Shown: positions 26,814 through 34,040, counted from the first letter of the stretch. The stretch: 64,000 nucleotides of DNA from Microbacterium caowuchunii (GCF_008727755.1 NZ_CP044231.1:806001-870000), one strand, 5' to 3'. Translations and numbers: made by a program. Notes: generated by a model from the sequence alone, not told the origin.

Positions 26814-26948
26814 ATGTCTGGAAAATCACCGCAGTCGAACGGGGCCAAGAAGGCTCCGCAGCAGACGATCAAGGAGAAGCGAGCGGCCAAGCGCGCCGCA
26901 CGGGAACCGGCCACGTTCATCAAGCCGCGCAAGGGTGCAGGCAAGTGA
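26814..26948 (+). CDS. Small basic protein (44 aa)
   Basis: A 44-residue Lys/Ala-rich protein (QQTIKEKRAAKRAAREPA, ending in FIKPRKGAGK). The pattern matches small lysine-rich proteins I recall from Microbacteriaceae. It has a GAAGGGGAAG ribosome-binding region and is followed by a strong hairpin, both signs of a real gene. A TATGGT -10-like hexamer is near 26768. Function unknown; its charge suggests nucleic-acid or ribosome contact. Confidence 0.72.
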   Translation: MSGKSPQSNGAKKAPQQTIKEKRAAKRAAREPATFIKPRKGAGK

Positions 26949-26968
26949 TCCGCGGCTAGGCCGGACCG

Positions 26969-27010
26969 GCAGCGGGCGCGCGGGGGAGTACCTCTCGGCG
27001 CGCCCGCTGC
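26969..27010 (+). terminator. Hairpin after the 44-aa gene
   Basis: A perfect 13-bp GC-rich stem (26969-26981 with 26998-27010), 20 bases after the stop. No T-tract. It marks the end of core-like sequence; base composition drops to its right. Confidence 0.65.
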
Positions 27011-27181
27011 ACGGGACCGACCGTCTCAGTGCTGCAATCCCGAAGCGCGACAACGCCCGCTGGCCCAACGGCGGTATGTCGGAGAAGAAGGTCCGCTCTA
27101 TCGGAAACTCGGCCGCACTGTCGTTGTACGCGCTCCACGGGGCTGAGGAGTGCAGCGAGGTCTCCGGGCGACAGGGAACAG

Positions 27182-27611
27182 TCAACATCTGAAGGGGCGC
27201 GTCCCGAGCCCGCTGATGGGTGGAACTCCGGCGGGTCCCATAGCGACCCGCTGGATACCGGACATTACCGCGATGCGTCGGTGTGTGTGCGATGCACTTG
27301 GCCGGGCGTGGGCTCGATACTCCTCGTACAGGCGCTTTTGCTGGAGGGAGGAGTAGAGATCGGAATCCTGCGAATCTACGTTCCAGGTCTCAATGAGCGC
27401 GCGGGCGCCCTCAAGATCTTCGCGCCGGGTGTCGCTCGCCGGATCGAGGATTGTCTCTTTGGACGGCCACGCTGATGTATGTGCACGCGACAACCTTGAG
27501 AGCCAGTAGCGCGCGTTCCGCGCTGTTCAGTGGGAGATCTGCCTGGCCGGTGGTCCACTCATCGACAGCTTCCCGCACGGCTGAGTATCCCGGCCGATCC
27601 TTGATGTGCAT
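27182..27611 (-). pseudogene. Frameshifted hypothetical gene
   Basis: Starting at ATG 27611 the frame reads MHIKDRPGYSAVREAVDEW and on to LLALKVVACTYISVA, then drops into an Arg-rich nonsense tail. A one-step frame change near 27470 restores a protein-like reading (WPSKETILDPASD, then REDLEGARALIETWNVD) that runs to 27182. The simplest view is one ~140-residue gene broken by a single indel; a sequencing error is the alternative. I do not recognise the family. The surrounding 27.0-28.2 kb is visibly less GC-rich than the rest of the window and looks acquired. Confidence 0.5.
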
Positions 27612-27618
27612 GATCAGC

Positions 27619-28194
27619 CTAAAGGCAAGACGTGTGCTCGGGGTGGAAGTGGGAGGTCGTGCGCTGGCCTTCGCTCGAGGTCGAACGCTCGCTCGATCTC
27701 TGTTTCTGACAGTGCGTAAAGCTGCCTAAGTCGGACAAGCAATCTACGAGCGTGGCGGTCTCGACTCCTGCCCGCTCGGCCTTGTTTCGTCGGTTGAGCT
27801 GCATCAGGATCTCGGAGCGAACTCTGCGTTCGATGCGCTCTCTTTGGTGTTCGGGGAGTCCTGGCGAACGAGAGTACTTGAGCGTGGTGGAAACGATACG
27901 AGGGAGCTTGGCCCAGGACTTACTCGTGGGGAGCCTGATTAGGTAACGAAGGCAAAGTCGAGATCGATAGGAGGCTGCTAGTCGTGCGACGGTGGTGTCG
28001 CTCGATCTCGAGCGGGCCTGTACCGATCGGACGACGCCGATGGCCGCTAGTGCTCGCCGAAGCGTGCGGATCCATGGCGCTTCTGGGTTTTCCCCAGTGA
28101 ATCCTCCGGGCCGTAGGCCCCGGTCAGGGCCAAAGGACCCTGAATCGGAGTTTGTCCTTCCGCATGGGAAAGCATGGTGACAGAGTGTCGACAT
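27619..28194 (-). CDS. Doubtful open frame in the low-GC stretch
   Basis: A 191-codon open frame from ATG 28194. Its C-terminal half (RERIERRVRSEILMQLNRRN) looks protein-like and helical; the N-terminal half does not. There is no clear ribosome-binding site and no recognised domain. It may be a remnant of the gene whose frameshifted neighbour lies just downstream. Nothing else convincing is seen between 27011 and 28281 apart from a GTGTCG/CGACAC dyad at 28185-28205. Confidence 0.25.
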   Translation of the reverse strand: MSTLCHHAFPCGRTNSDSGSFGPDRGLRPGGFTGENPEAPWIRTLRRALAAIGVVRSVQARSRSSDTTVARLAASYRSRLCLRYLIRLPTSKSWAKLPRIVSTTLKYSRSPGLPEHQRERIERRVRSEILMQLNRRNKAERAGVETATLVDCLSDLGSFTHCQKQRSSERSTSSEGQRTTSHFHPEHTSCL

Positions 28195-28281
28195 GATTCC
28201 GACACTGAGTGTGAAAAGCCTTTGCTGGAAAGACGAGCGACGTGCTTGTAGGGGGGGCGCACCTGGACGGGAGGGACCCCC

Positions 28282-29010
28282 ATGATCGGACAATCGGTAG
28301 CCGCACCTGCGGCGGTCCGGCAACGTGTTGTCAGCCAAGAATCGATACCCATCAAGATTTTCCTGGTTCATTCCCACGAGATATTCCGACGAGGTCTGCG
28401 AGATCTCATCGGTGCGGCGCCCGACCTGGTGGTCGTCGGCGAATCCGGCTCGGTGCATGAGAGTGCCCGGCGGATCCCGGTGATCCTGCCCGATGTCGTG
28501 ATCATCGATGCGGTGCTCCCCGACGGCCACGGGAGCGAGCTGACTCGCAGGATCCGTGCGAAGAATCGCCGTGCGCGCTGCTTGATTCTGGGCCGGTCCG
28601 GGCGAGAGGAGGTGCGCGGGTGTGCGGTGGCTGCCGGAGCCCACGGGTACCTTCCCGACGATGTGCAGGCCCGCGTCCTGCTCGGTGCGATCCGCCGGGT
28701 GGCGCGGGGCGAGCAGGTCGCCGCGCGCATCGCCGTGACGCCCCGGCGCGAGCCGGACGCGACGCGGGTTGACGGTGAAGGCGAACACGACCCCCACCTG
28801 GCGATGCGGGAGCGTCAGGTGCTGCGCCTCGTCGCCCTGGGCATGAGCAACCGGCAGATCGGCCAGCAGCTTGGGCTGGCGGAGAAGACCGTGAAGAATT
28901 ATGTGTCCACGCTGCTGGCGAAGCTGCAGGTGCAGTCGCGTGTTCAGGCGGCGATCTACGAGATGACCCACAAGCCGGGCCTGGACGCGGATCCGGTCCG
29001 CACCACGTGA
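28282..29010 (+). CDS. Orphan LuxR/NarL-type response regulator with degenerate receiver
   Basis: A 242-residue regulator. The receiver (~22-140) keeps the phosphoacceptor-like Asp76 (VVIIDAVLPDG), but the acidic pocket normally LVDDHE reads LVHSHE (His30-Ser31), and the conserved Lys before Asp is Pro125 (GYLPDDV). So phosphorylation as usual is doubtful. The C-terminal LuxR HTH is intact (MRERQVLRLVALGMSNRQI, AEKTVKNYVSTLLAKL). No histidine kinase is adjacent. GGGAGGG precedes the ATG, and a dyad at 28185-28205 lies in the upstream region. A strong terminator follows. Confidence 0.85.
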   Translation: MIGQSVAAPAAVRQRVVSQESIPIKIFLVHSHEIFRRGLRDLIGAAPDLVVVGESGSVHESARRIPVILPDVVIIDAVLPDGHGSELTRRIRAKNRRARCLILGRSGREEVRGCAVAAGAHGYLPDDVQARVLLGAIRRVARGEQVAARIAVTPRREPDATRVDGEGEHDPHLAMRERQVLRLVALGMSNRQIGQQLGLAEKTVKNYVSTLLAKLQVQSRVQAAIYEMTHKPGLDADPVRTT

Positions 29011-29016
29011 GCAAAG

Positions 29017-29054
29017 GGGTCGGTGGCGAGACTTGAACGACCCGCCACCGACCC
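29017..29054 (+). terminator. Terminator after the orphan regulator
   Basis: A 12-bp perfect stem (29017-29028 with 29043-29054), loop of 14, starting 6 bases after the stop codon. Confidence 0.75.
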
Positions 29055-29072
29055 GGTCTCACAGGACCGGGT

Positions 29073-29194
29073 TGACCCCCGGGTCAGCGCGATCCGCGCG
29101 CCCCAGACGTAGCTGACCTCATCGGAGGCGAGCAAGACGTAGACGGACCCGAGTTCCGTCGGCGCGTTACTAAACCGGCCGTACTCGCGCCTGT
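29073..29194 (-). pseudogene. Fossil C-terminus of a short-chain dehydrogenase
   Basis: One minus-strand frame reads GRFSNAPTELGSVYVLLASD, then EVSYVWGARIALTRG. This is close to the C-terminal SDR pattern GRF..PEE....LASD..SY.TG....TGG. Only about 40 codons remain, with no start, and the frame continues into nonsense on both sides. A gene fragment, not functional. Confidence 0.5.
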
Positions 29195-29220
29195 CGAGGG
29201 CGCGCGCTAGCGTCGGGAGC

Positions 29221-29290
29221 GTGACGCACCGCCTCGCGCTCGACCAGGCCCGGCGCATCGTCGTGGGGGTACAGCTGCTGGATGCCGGGA
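29221..29290 (+). pseudogene. Truncated N-terminus of a YcaQ-like winged-helix protein
   Basis: GTG 29221 begins (M)THRLALDQARRIVVGVQLLD, which resembles the start of YcaQ/winged-helix DNA glycosylase-like proteins (LT.DQARRIA..AQ.LD). Homology stops after about 22 codons, where unrelated sequence and the att-like repeat begin. A TAGCGT -10 hexamer at 29208-29213 is still present. The rest of 29055-29402 shows nothing else convincing. Confidence 0.4.
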
Positions 29291-29402
29291 GTCGGCATGG
29301 CGAATCCACGTGCAGTCGAAGTGAGGTAACCGGCCGGTTGGATCTCTTGGACACTCCGGACGATCTTGATGCTGTTTCAGATGCACTCGATCGGGCCGCG
29401 GC

Positions 29403-29520
29403 GTTGTCAAGTGTTGTGACGGGCCCCATCCAGGGAATGACCGAAGCCCCGGGATCCCAGTGTTCACAAGGGATCGAGCGGAGGAAGTGTGAGTGGGACC
29501 CCGTGGGGCTCGAACCCACG
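29403..29520. repeat. Direct repeat copy A: att-like region with tRNA-Lys 3' end
   Basis: About 118 bp related to 33819-33935. It begins with a GTTGTCA pair (29403, with variant GTTGTGA at 29413), shares GATCCCAGTGTT and AAGGGATCG, and ends in a 22-bp identity with the tRNA-Lys T-arm/acceptor (29499-29520). Only the 3' part of the tRNA is present, as expected for an integration scar. A further GTTGTCA pair follows at 29622-29639. The remainder of 29521-29819 holds no gene I can support. Confidence 0.75.
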
Positions 29521-29819
29521 CAGCCGCGCTTTTCGGTGTCGAAGATTGCTGAGATTCGTTGATTTTCCGCGGTTTTAGCCAACCGCGAGCGACAGTCGCA
29601 AACATCGAAACGCGTACGGATGTTGTCAAATTGTTGTCACGCGCGGGCCACGCGCGGTTGATGGCACGTCTGCGCGTACCGGGCTGGGTTGAGATCAGGT
29701 CGCTGGGGCGATGGACGATCTCGATCTCGATGGCGACCAGCTGGGCTCCGTCGAAGCGAGGCACATCCGCCGCGTGGAGTGGCTGCGTCGGCCGGTTCGG
29801 GGTGCCACGTCGACAGGCC

Positions 29820-30194
29820 TCAGGGGAGGGGGAATCCTGGAATCCAGGCGACCGACAGATACGAGACGAGGGGTGCGATGGCAAGCAGGACGACGCCCGC
29901 GATCACCAGCGGGCGCCTGCCGTGGGTTCCGACGAATGCCAGCAGCATCGTCGCGATGTAGATGACGAGCACGACGATTGTCGCAACGAGTCCGGTCCCA
30001 GCGCGGTCGGAGGTGAAGCAGTTGCGGGGCGCGGGGTAGATTGCGGGGCAGACGATTGGCCCCAAGGGCACTGCGGCGAGCCAGACGAGCGCGATCGTTC
30101 CGGCCGTGAGTAACGTCGCCGCGACAACGAGCCCCCACATAGTGGGCGCGCGGTCGGCTTTAGACTCCACCGCAGTGTGGGTCTCGGTAATCAC
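29820..30194 (-). CDS. Hypothetical membrane protein
   Basis: A 124-residue protein with three hydrophobic stretches (~20-48, ~68-92, ~95-115) and a short external loop containing two cysteines (VCPAIYPAPRNCFTSD). The GTG at 30194 gives a short polar N-terminus; a later ATG (MWGLVV) is possible. No ribosome-binding site stands out. It lies inside the tRNA-Lys island. Family not recognised. Confidence 0.6.
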   Translation of the reverse strand: MITETHTAVESKADRAPTMWGLVVAATLLTAGTIALVWLAAVPLGPIVCPAIYPAPRNCFTSDRAGTGLVATIVVLVIYIATMLLAFVGTHGRRPLVIAGVVLLAIAPLVSYLSVAWIPGFPLP

Positions 30195-30524
30195 TTGAGA
30201 CTACGAGAAGGAACGCATTGTGGGGATTGTGTGCCCCGTTCCGACGCCGAGAGTGTAGCGGCCGTTGACGGCTCCGTTCCCTCCGTTCGCTCTTTGCAGA
30301 CTCCGCTCTCCGCTTCGCGTCGTGCTGCGCTTAGCAGCCGCTCTCTGCGGGCACTGCGCCACCCCCACCCGCTCGATCGCTGATTGTCGGAGCGAGGGCG
30401 AAGACTGCGGTGAGCTCGCGATGGATCTGCCGGAAATGTAGCGCGTGATGATGCGGCGAGTCTCGCCCTGGGTTGCGCCGTTCGCCTAGCTTCCCGGCCA
30501 GCAAACGGATCCGCTTGCGGGCGC
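30195..30524. other. 330 bases without a supported gene
   Basis: Short open frames exist but none has a ribosome-binding site or recognisable protein pattern. Composition is mixed, with CT-rich runs at 30280-30370. It probably represents decayed sequence within the island. Confidence 0.5.
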
Positions 30525-30782
30525 TCAGCGGTCGTAGACGTCGCGGCGGTGGCCGAGTGTGATCACGGCGACGATGAGGACGTTGTCGTCGACGGTGTAG
30601 ATGACGCGATAGTCCCCGATGCGGACTCGGAGGCCGGGGCGTCCCTGGAGCGCTGTGGCTGCTGGTGGCCGTGGGTCCTCGCCCAGAAGTGCGATCGCCC
30701 CGTGAATGCGGTCGCGGTCCTGGTGGTCAATTTGCTTCAACGCGCGGACCGCGGCGGGACGCAGTTCGATCTGGTAGGTCAC
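30525..30782 (-). CDS. RelE/ParE-type toxin
   Basis: An 85-residue toxin of the RelE superfamily. The text VTYQIELRPAAVRALKQID, then RVRIGDYRVIYTVDDN, then VIRLGHR-type ending (ITLGHRRDVYDR) is the RelE core, with Arg/Tyr residues that in RelE cleave mRNA on the ribosome. The GTG at 30782 overlaps the antitoxin stop as GTGA, the usual antitoxin-toxin coupling. A toxin-antitoxin pair fits an island stabilisation role. Confidence 0.93.
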   Translation of the reverse strand: MTYQIELRPAAVRALKQIDHQDRDRIHGAIALLGEDPRPPAATALQGRPGLRVRIGDYRVIYTVDDNVLIVAVITLGHRRDVYDR

Positions 30783-31042
30783 TTCCAGCCCAGGTCGGCT
30801 TTCACCTGAGCCCACGGGATGTTGGGGCCTTCCTCTGCCATGGCCTCGTCGAACGCGGCGACATCTTCGGCGTCTTCGAGTGCCTCAAGCATCCGCTCGT
30901 ACTGCTCAGGACTGACGACAACGGCGGCGCGCTGACCACGACGCTCAATGAACACCGGTTCGCTCTTCGAGCGATCAATGACATCGGAAAGGTGGTTGCG
31001 CGCGTTGGCGGTCGTAGAGGGATCCGTATACGGGCATCGCAC
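30779..31042 (-). CDS. Phd/YefM-type antitoxin
   Basis: An 87-residue antitoxin. The N-terminal DNA-binding part (NARNHLSDVIDRSKSEPVFI, then RRGQRAAVVVSPEQYERM) matches the Phd/YefM fold; the C-terminal part (DVAAFDEAMAEEGPNIPWAQ) is the toxin-wrapping tail. It probably autoregulates the operon with the toxin. The GTG at 31042 is the start that keeps the whole N-terminal domain; it has no strong ribosome-binding site, so the exact start is less sure. Confidence 0.9.
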   Translation of the reverse strand: MRCPYTDPSTTANARNHLSDVIDRSKSEPVFIERRGQRAAVVVSPEQYERMLEALEDAEDVAAFDEAMAEEGPNIPWAQVKADLGWK

Positions 31043-31103
31043 GCGGGCGGCGCCGTCGCGTGCACAGTCGATCCCTCACCGTATGGTCTTCGCTGACGCG
31101 GGT

Positions 31104-31430
31104 TCAGAAGATGTGTGCTTCGCAGGTGGCAAGGAATGTCACCCGGCGGCGCTGCAGTTCGCGGTAGACCGGGGCACGGGACACATTGAAAAGCTCAGCG
31201 ATCTCGGTCTGGGTGTACTCGCCGCGATCTTGCACGCCGAACAGGAGCTTGCGTTGCGTGGTCGAAAGCTTTGGGTTGCTTGCCGTTCTAGTGGCCCTTG
31301 GCGCGGGCGACCGCCATCCCGAGCTTGGTGACCACGAAGGTGTCGCCTTCACGGGCGGCTGCGAGCGCCGTCGGCGATGTCGCGGGCGTCTTTCACCGAT
31401 CGGGCGAGCCGATCGCGAGCGCACCGACCC
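31104..31430 (-). pseudogene. Fossil serine recombinase (resolvase/invertase)
   Basis: Pieces of a resolvase are spread over all three minus-strand frames. One frame reads RDRLARSVKDARDIAD, a second GDTFVVTKLGMAVARAKGH followed by a stop and NGKQPK, and a third STTQRKLLFGVQ, then EYTQTEIAELFNVSRAPVYR (the C-terminal HTH). Several frameshifts and an internal stop make it dead. Block order also looks altered relative to a normal resolvase, where VVTKL directly precedes DRLARS. No supported gene is seen in 31431-31678. Confidence 0.65.
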
Positions 31431-31678
31431 GGTCGGACGACTGCTGCCACCGGGGCCGGCCGCGAGCATCTGCACGGACACTGCCTCCGCTGCGGCGAGG
31501 TCGTCGTCCTGCCGCCGGACACGCTCGACCGGGGTGGGTCCGCGCGTCCTGGAGGGCGCCGGCTTCCGGCTGGACGCGGCAGAGCGGGCTGGTCGGACTG
31601 TGCGCCGGATGTGCCGGGTCGGGCATCGCGCCCGCGACGGACGCCGACGCCGCCGCGCAGTGACCGCGTCGCCGCTCC

Positions 31679-32518
31679 CTAGCTGCGTGAGGCCAGGATG
31701 CCGCGGCGATACGTGGTGGGCGTCATCCCCAGTCGCGCGGTGAACAGCGCCCGCATGTTGGCCAGGCGGGAGAAGCCCGACGAGGAGGCGACATCGGTCA
31801 GCGGCTTGGAGGGGTCCTCGCCGATCAGCCGCATCGCCGTGGACAGCCGATGCTCCGCGATGAGGGCGGCAACCCCGGCCTCGCCCGTCACCCGCCGGTA
31901 GAGCTGACGGCGGCTGAAGGCCAGTTCCCGCGCGATCGTGCCCACGTCGAACTCCGGATCCGGATGCCGGTCGGCGATCAACGCCCACACCCGATGCTCC
32001 ACCTCGTCGCCATCCCCGGCGTCGATCATCGCGGGCCGCTGCTCACGCAGGATGCCGCGGACCATCGCGACGACCACGTCTTCGGTTGCCGCCGCCGAGT
32101 CCCCGCCGGCGGAGACCGCAGCCACGGAGAAGAGGACGCCCACCACCGCACGCGAGGCCCGCACCAAGGCGGTCTCGGCGAGCGGGACAGCAGCGGCCGT
32201 GATGGAATGCGGCGGAAGCATACGATCCGGCACGGCGACGGCGCGGAGATCTCCACGCATTCCGATCAGGGCATCCAGCGCGGTGTCCGCGCACACGATA
32301 CGGGAGTGCGACGTGCCGTTCTCGCCGGCGTGGACCAGCACCGTGTAGCGCCGTTCGTCCTCCGCAGTCCGGCGCGGATCCGTGGGCAGGCAGATGCCGC
32401 TGACCGTCGTGAACAGCACGACATGGCCGAGGCGCAGCTGCGCCATCCCCTGCCGCGGACCCGCTGCGGACCCGTGCGAGGACGCGTTGAGTGCCCGTTG
32501 TCCTGCAATGTCTCGCAT
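31679..32518 (-). CDS. AraC-family transcriptional regulator
   Basis: A 279-residue regulator. The C-terminal ~100 residues form the AraC double HTH (FDVGTIARELAFSRRQLYRR, then PLTDVASSSGFSRLANMRAL and GMTPTTYRRG). The N-terminal part (~1-165) is an effector/oligomerisation domain of unknown ligand, beginning after a Gly-rich stretch. AAGGGAG lies just upstream of ATG 32518. It is divergent from the truncated cbiM; whether they were once functionally linked is unknown. Confidence 0.88.
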   Translation of the reverse strand: MRDIAGQRALNASSHGSAAGPRQGMAQLRLGHVVLFTTVSGICLPTDPRRTAEDERRYTVLVHAGENGTSHSRIVCADTALDALIGMRGDLRAVAVPDRMLPPHSITAAAVPLAETALVRASRAVVGVLFSVAAVSAGGDSAAATEDVVVAMVRGILREQRPAMIDAGDGDEVEHRVWALIADRHPDPEFDVGTIARELAFSRRQLYRRVTGEAGVAALIAEHRLSTAMRLIGEDPSKPLTDVASSSGFSRLANMRALFTARLGMTPTTYRRGILASRS

Positions 32519-32774
32519 CCTGACTCCCTTCGCCCCCGAATGAACGATGGCCGGTCCTGCGAGGACCGTGGTTTTCCGTGCAGCGCGCATGCGCGCCGAC
32601 GCGACCTCGGGTTGATTGTGACCCGCGCATTCCGATCCGGCCAGGGACCATGGTCCGGTGAAGACAGACTCGTGCCGTCTTCGCCAGGAGCCTGGTGAGG
32701 GCACCGAGCGCGGGGCTACATTGGCGGCACTGCGACACCGTCGCATCTCGGCAGACAGAGCGGAGTGGACTCGG

Positions 32775-33161
32775 ATGCATGTTCCCGACGGATTCCTCAC
32801 GCTGCCGACCTCGATCGGGACCGGAGTGGTCGCGGTCGCTGGGATCGCCCTGGCGTTGCCCCGGGCCCGCCGCGAGGGGACGGACGACCGCAAGGCGCCG
32901 ATGGTCGGCATCGTCGCGACGGTCGTCTTCGCGGCGCAGATGATCAACTTCCCCGTCGGGGTGGGGACAAGCGGCCAACTGATGGGCGGAGCGCTCGCCG
33001 CCGTCCTGGTCGGCCCGGCAACAGCGGTTCTGTGCCTCAGCGTGGTGCTGATCGTCCAGGCGCTGCTCTTCGCCGACGGCGGCATCGATCGCAGTTCGCG
33101 CTTTCTTACAGCGCGTCCGCGCTTGCGGCGAGCGTCCGTAGTACCGCGATGTGGCCCTTGA
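32775..33161 (+). pseudogene. cbiM: Truncated cobalt/nickel ECF component CbiM
   Basis: ATG 32775 starts the classic CbiM N-terminus MHVPDGFLTLPTS, and homology continues through APMVGIVATVVFAAQMINFP and GTSGQLMGGALAAVL to LLFADGGID. After about 106 residues it turns into an Arg-rich non-homologous tail and stops at 33161. Normal CbiM is over 200 residues, so the permease is broken. The 3' end overlaps the winged-helix gene on the other strand, marking a recombination junction near 33090. Confidence 0.85.
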
Positions 33162-33402
33162 AGGCCACGCGGCCCTCTTTCGTGAGTCCGGCCCATGTGC
33201 GGGTGCGCGTCGCGACCGTTCCCTTTCTCAGTTCGATATAGCGGGCGTCTTCAAGGACTTTCAGGTGCTTGCTCAGCACGGAGTCACTGAGGGCCAGCGC
33301 ATCACGCAGAGTCCCGAACTCTGCCTCATGTACTTCGGCGAGGATCGAGCAGATGCGCAACCGGTTCGGCGCGTGGATGATTTCGTCGAAATCGTCGGCC
33401 AC
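33106..33402 (-). CDS. Winged-helix transcriptional regulator
   Basis: A 98-residue DNA-binding protein (HTH_34/MarR-like). It begins MADDFDEIIHAPNRLRICSI, a start typical of this group, then AEFGTLRDALALSDSVLSKH (recognition region), LKVLEDARYIELRKG and a wing with Arg/Thr repeats. It is complete. The GTG start overlaps the stop of the upstream membrane fragment by one base, as regulator/membrane-protein pairs of this kind usually do. Confidence 0.85.
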   Translation of the reverse strand: MADDFDEIIHAPNRLRICSILAEVHEAEFGTLRDALALSDSVLSKHLKVLEDARYIELRKGTVATRTRTWAGLTKEGRVAFKGHIAVLRTLAASADAL

Positions 33403-33572
33403 TACGCGCCCGCCCGCAGGGCACGCTCAAGGCGTGCGTCCATTACTGGACCCATGGCAACGGTGAGGACGAACAACACCACCGCGGCTATGTACACGAT
33501 CCAGTCAGCAGCGACTAAAGCGTTGATCACTAGGGTGGCGGCGATGACCAGGCCGAACACACACCGCCGCAT
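33402..33572 (-). CDS. Short membrane protein, probably 5'-truncated
   Basis: A 56-residue chain with two hydrophobic segments (CVFGLVIAATLVINALVAAD and WIVYIAAVVLFVLTVAMG) and a basic end. It is translationally linked to the winged-helix gene. Its 5' side runs into the integrase fossil on the opposite strand, so the original gene was probably longer and cut by recombination. ATG 33572 is the first usable start. No ribosome-binding site is evident. Confidence 0.5.
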   Translation of the reverse strand: MRRCVFGLVIAATLVINALVAADWIVYIAAVVLFVLTVAMGPVMDARLERALRAGA

Positions 33573-33763
33573 CACTCGCGATATCGGTGGGCGCCCACGT
33601 GAAGGCAGTGCAGCGGATGCTCGGCCACGCGTCCGCGGTGATGACTCTGGACACGTATGCCGACCTCTTCGACGACGACCTCGACCTGGTGTCCGAGGCG
33701 CTCGGCTCGGCCGCGGCGTCGTCCGACGTGCTCGAGGTTCTGTCGCGCGGCGAGGACACGTGA
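33559..33763 (+). pseudogene. Fossil C-terminus of a tyrosine integrase
   Basis: The frame reads HTAASLAISVGAHVKAVQ, then RMLGHASAVMTLDTYADLFD and on to SRGEDT and a stop. This is the typical actinophage/ICE integrase end, with the HTAAS box, the LGH histidine and the catalytic Tyr in TLDTYADLF. Only ~65 codons survive; the catalytic arginine and everything N-terminal are gone. It lies beside tRNA-Lys, its expected target, and is followed by repeated TGACAAC/GTTGTCA heptamers. Confidence 0.88.
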
Positions 33764-33818
33764 CAACGGCTCGTGACAACAATCGACGGCGTTCCGCGTC
33801 ACAAAACTGCGCTCAGAT

Positions 33819-33935
33819 GTTGTCAAAGTGTTGTCACGGAGCAATTCTGGTGAGTGTCCGCGAGTCGCGATCCCAGTGTTTAAAAGGGATCGCGAGGAGT
33901 GGAAGCGAGTGGGCCCCGTGGGGCTCGAACCCACG
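33819..33935. repeat. Direct repeat copy B: att-like region at tRNA-Lys
   Basis: Counterpart of 29403-29520. It starts with a GTTGTCA pair (33819 and 33830, 11 bp apart) and ends inside tRNA-Lys, where 33914-33935 is identical to 29499-29520. Two opposite-orientation TGACAAC heptamers precede it (33761 and 33774). It is the probable attachment junction on the tRNA side. Confidence 0.75.
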
Positions 33936-33982
33936 ACCCGCGGATTAAAAGTCCGATGCTCTACCGACTGAGCTAGAGGCCC
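33910..33982 (-). tRNA. tRNA-Lys (anticodon UUU)
   Basis: A 73-nt cloverleaf on the minus strand: acceptor GGGCCTC/GGGGCCC (one G-T pair), D-arm GCTC/GAGC, anticodon loop CTTTTAA giving TTT, and T-arm with TTCGAGC. CCA is not encoded. The 3' half is duplicated at 29499-29520, so this gene served as an integration target. Confidence 0.97.
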
Positions 33983-34040
33983 TCGGTTCCCAGCCTACTG
34001 GCCCGGCGCGGGTGATGACGTCCGCATCCGCATCCGGAAA

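Noticed and set aside
29029..29054. tRNA-like 3' end downstream of the orphan regulator
   Set aside because: CTTGAAC looks like a T-loop, but the flanking bases form a plain 12-bp terminator stem and no cloverleaf can be drawn.
29491..29530. A second tRNA gene
   Set aside because: Only the T-arm and acceptor 3' side are present; no D-arm or anticodon stem. It is a tRNA fragment at an att-like site.
31186..31743. Plus-strand open frames over the resolvase fossil
   Set aside because: Arg/Pro-rich, with no start signals; the minus strand carries recognisable recombinase blocks.
32640..32774. Cobalamin riboswitch upstream of cbiM
   Set aside because: No convincing B12-box or core stems; the gene itself is broken.
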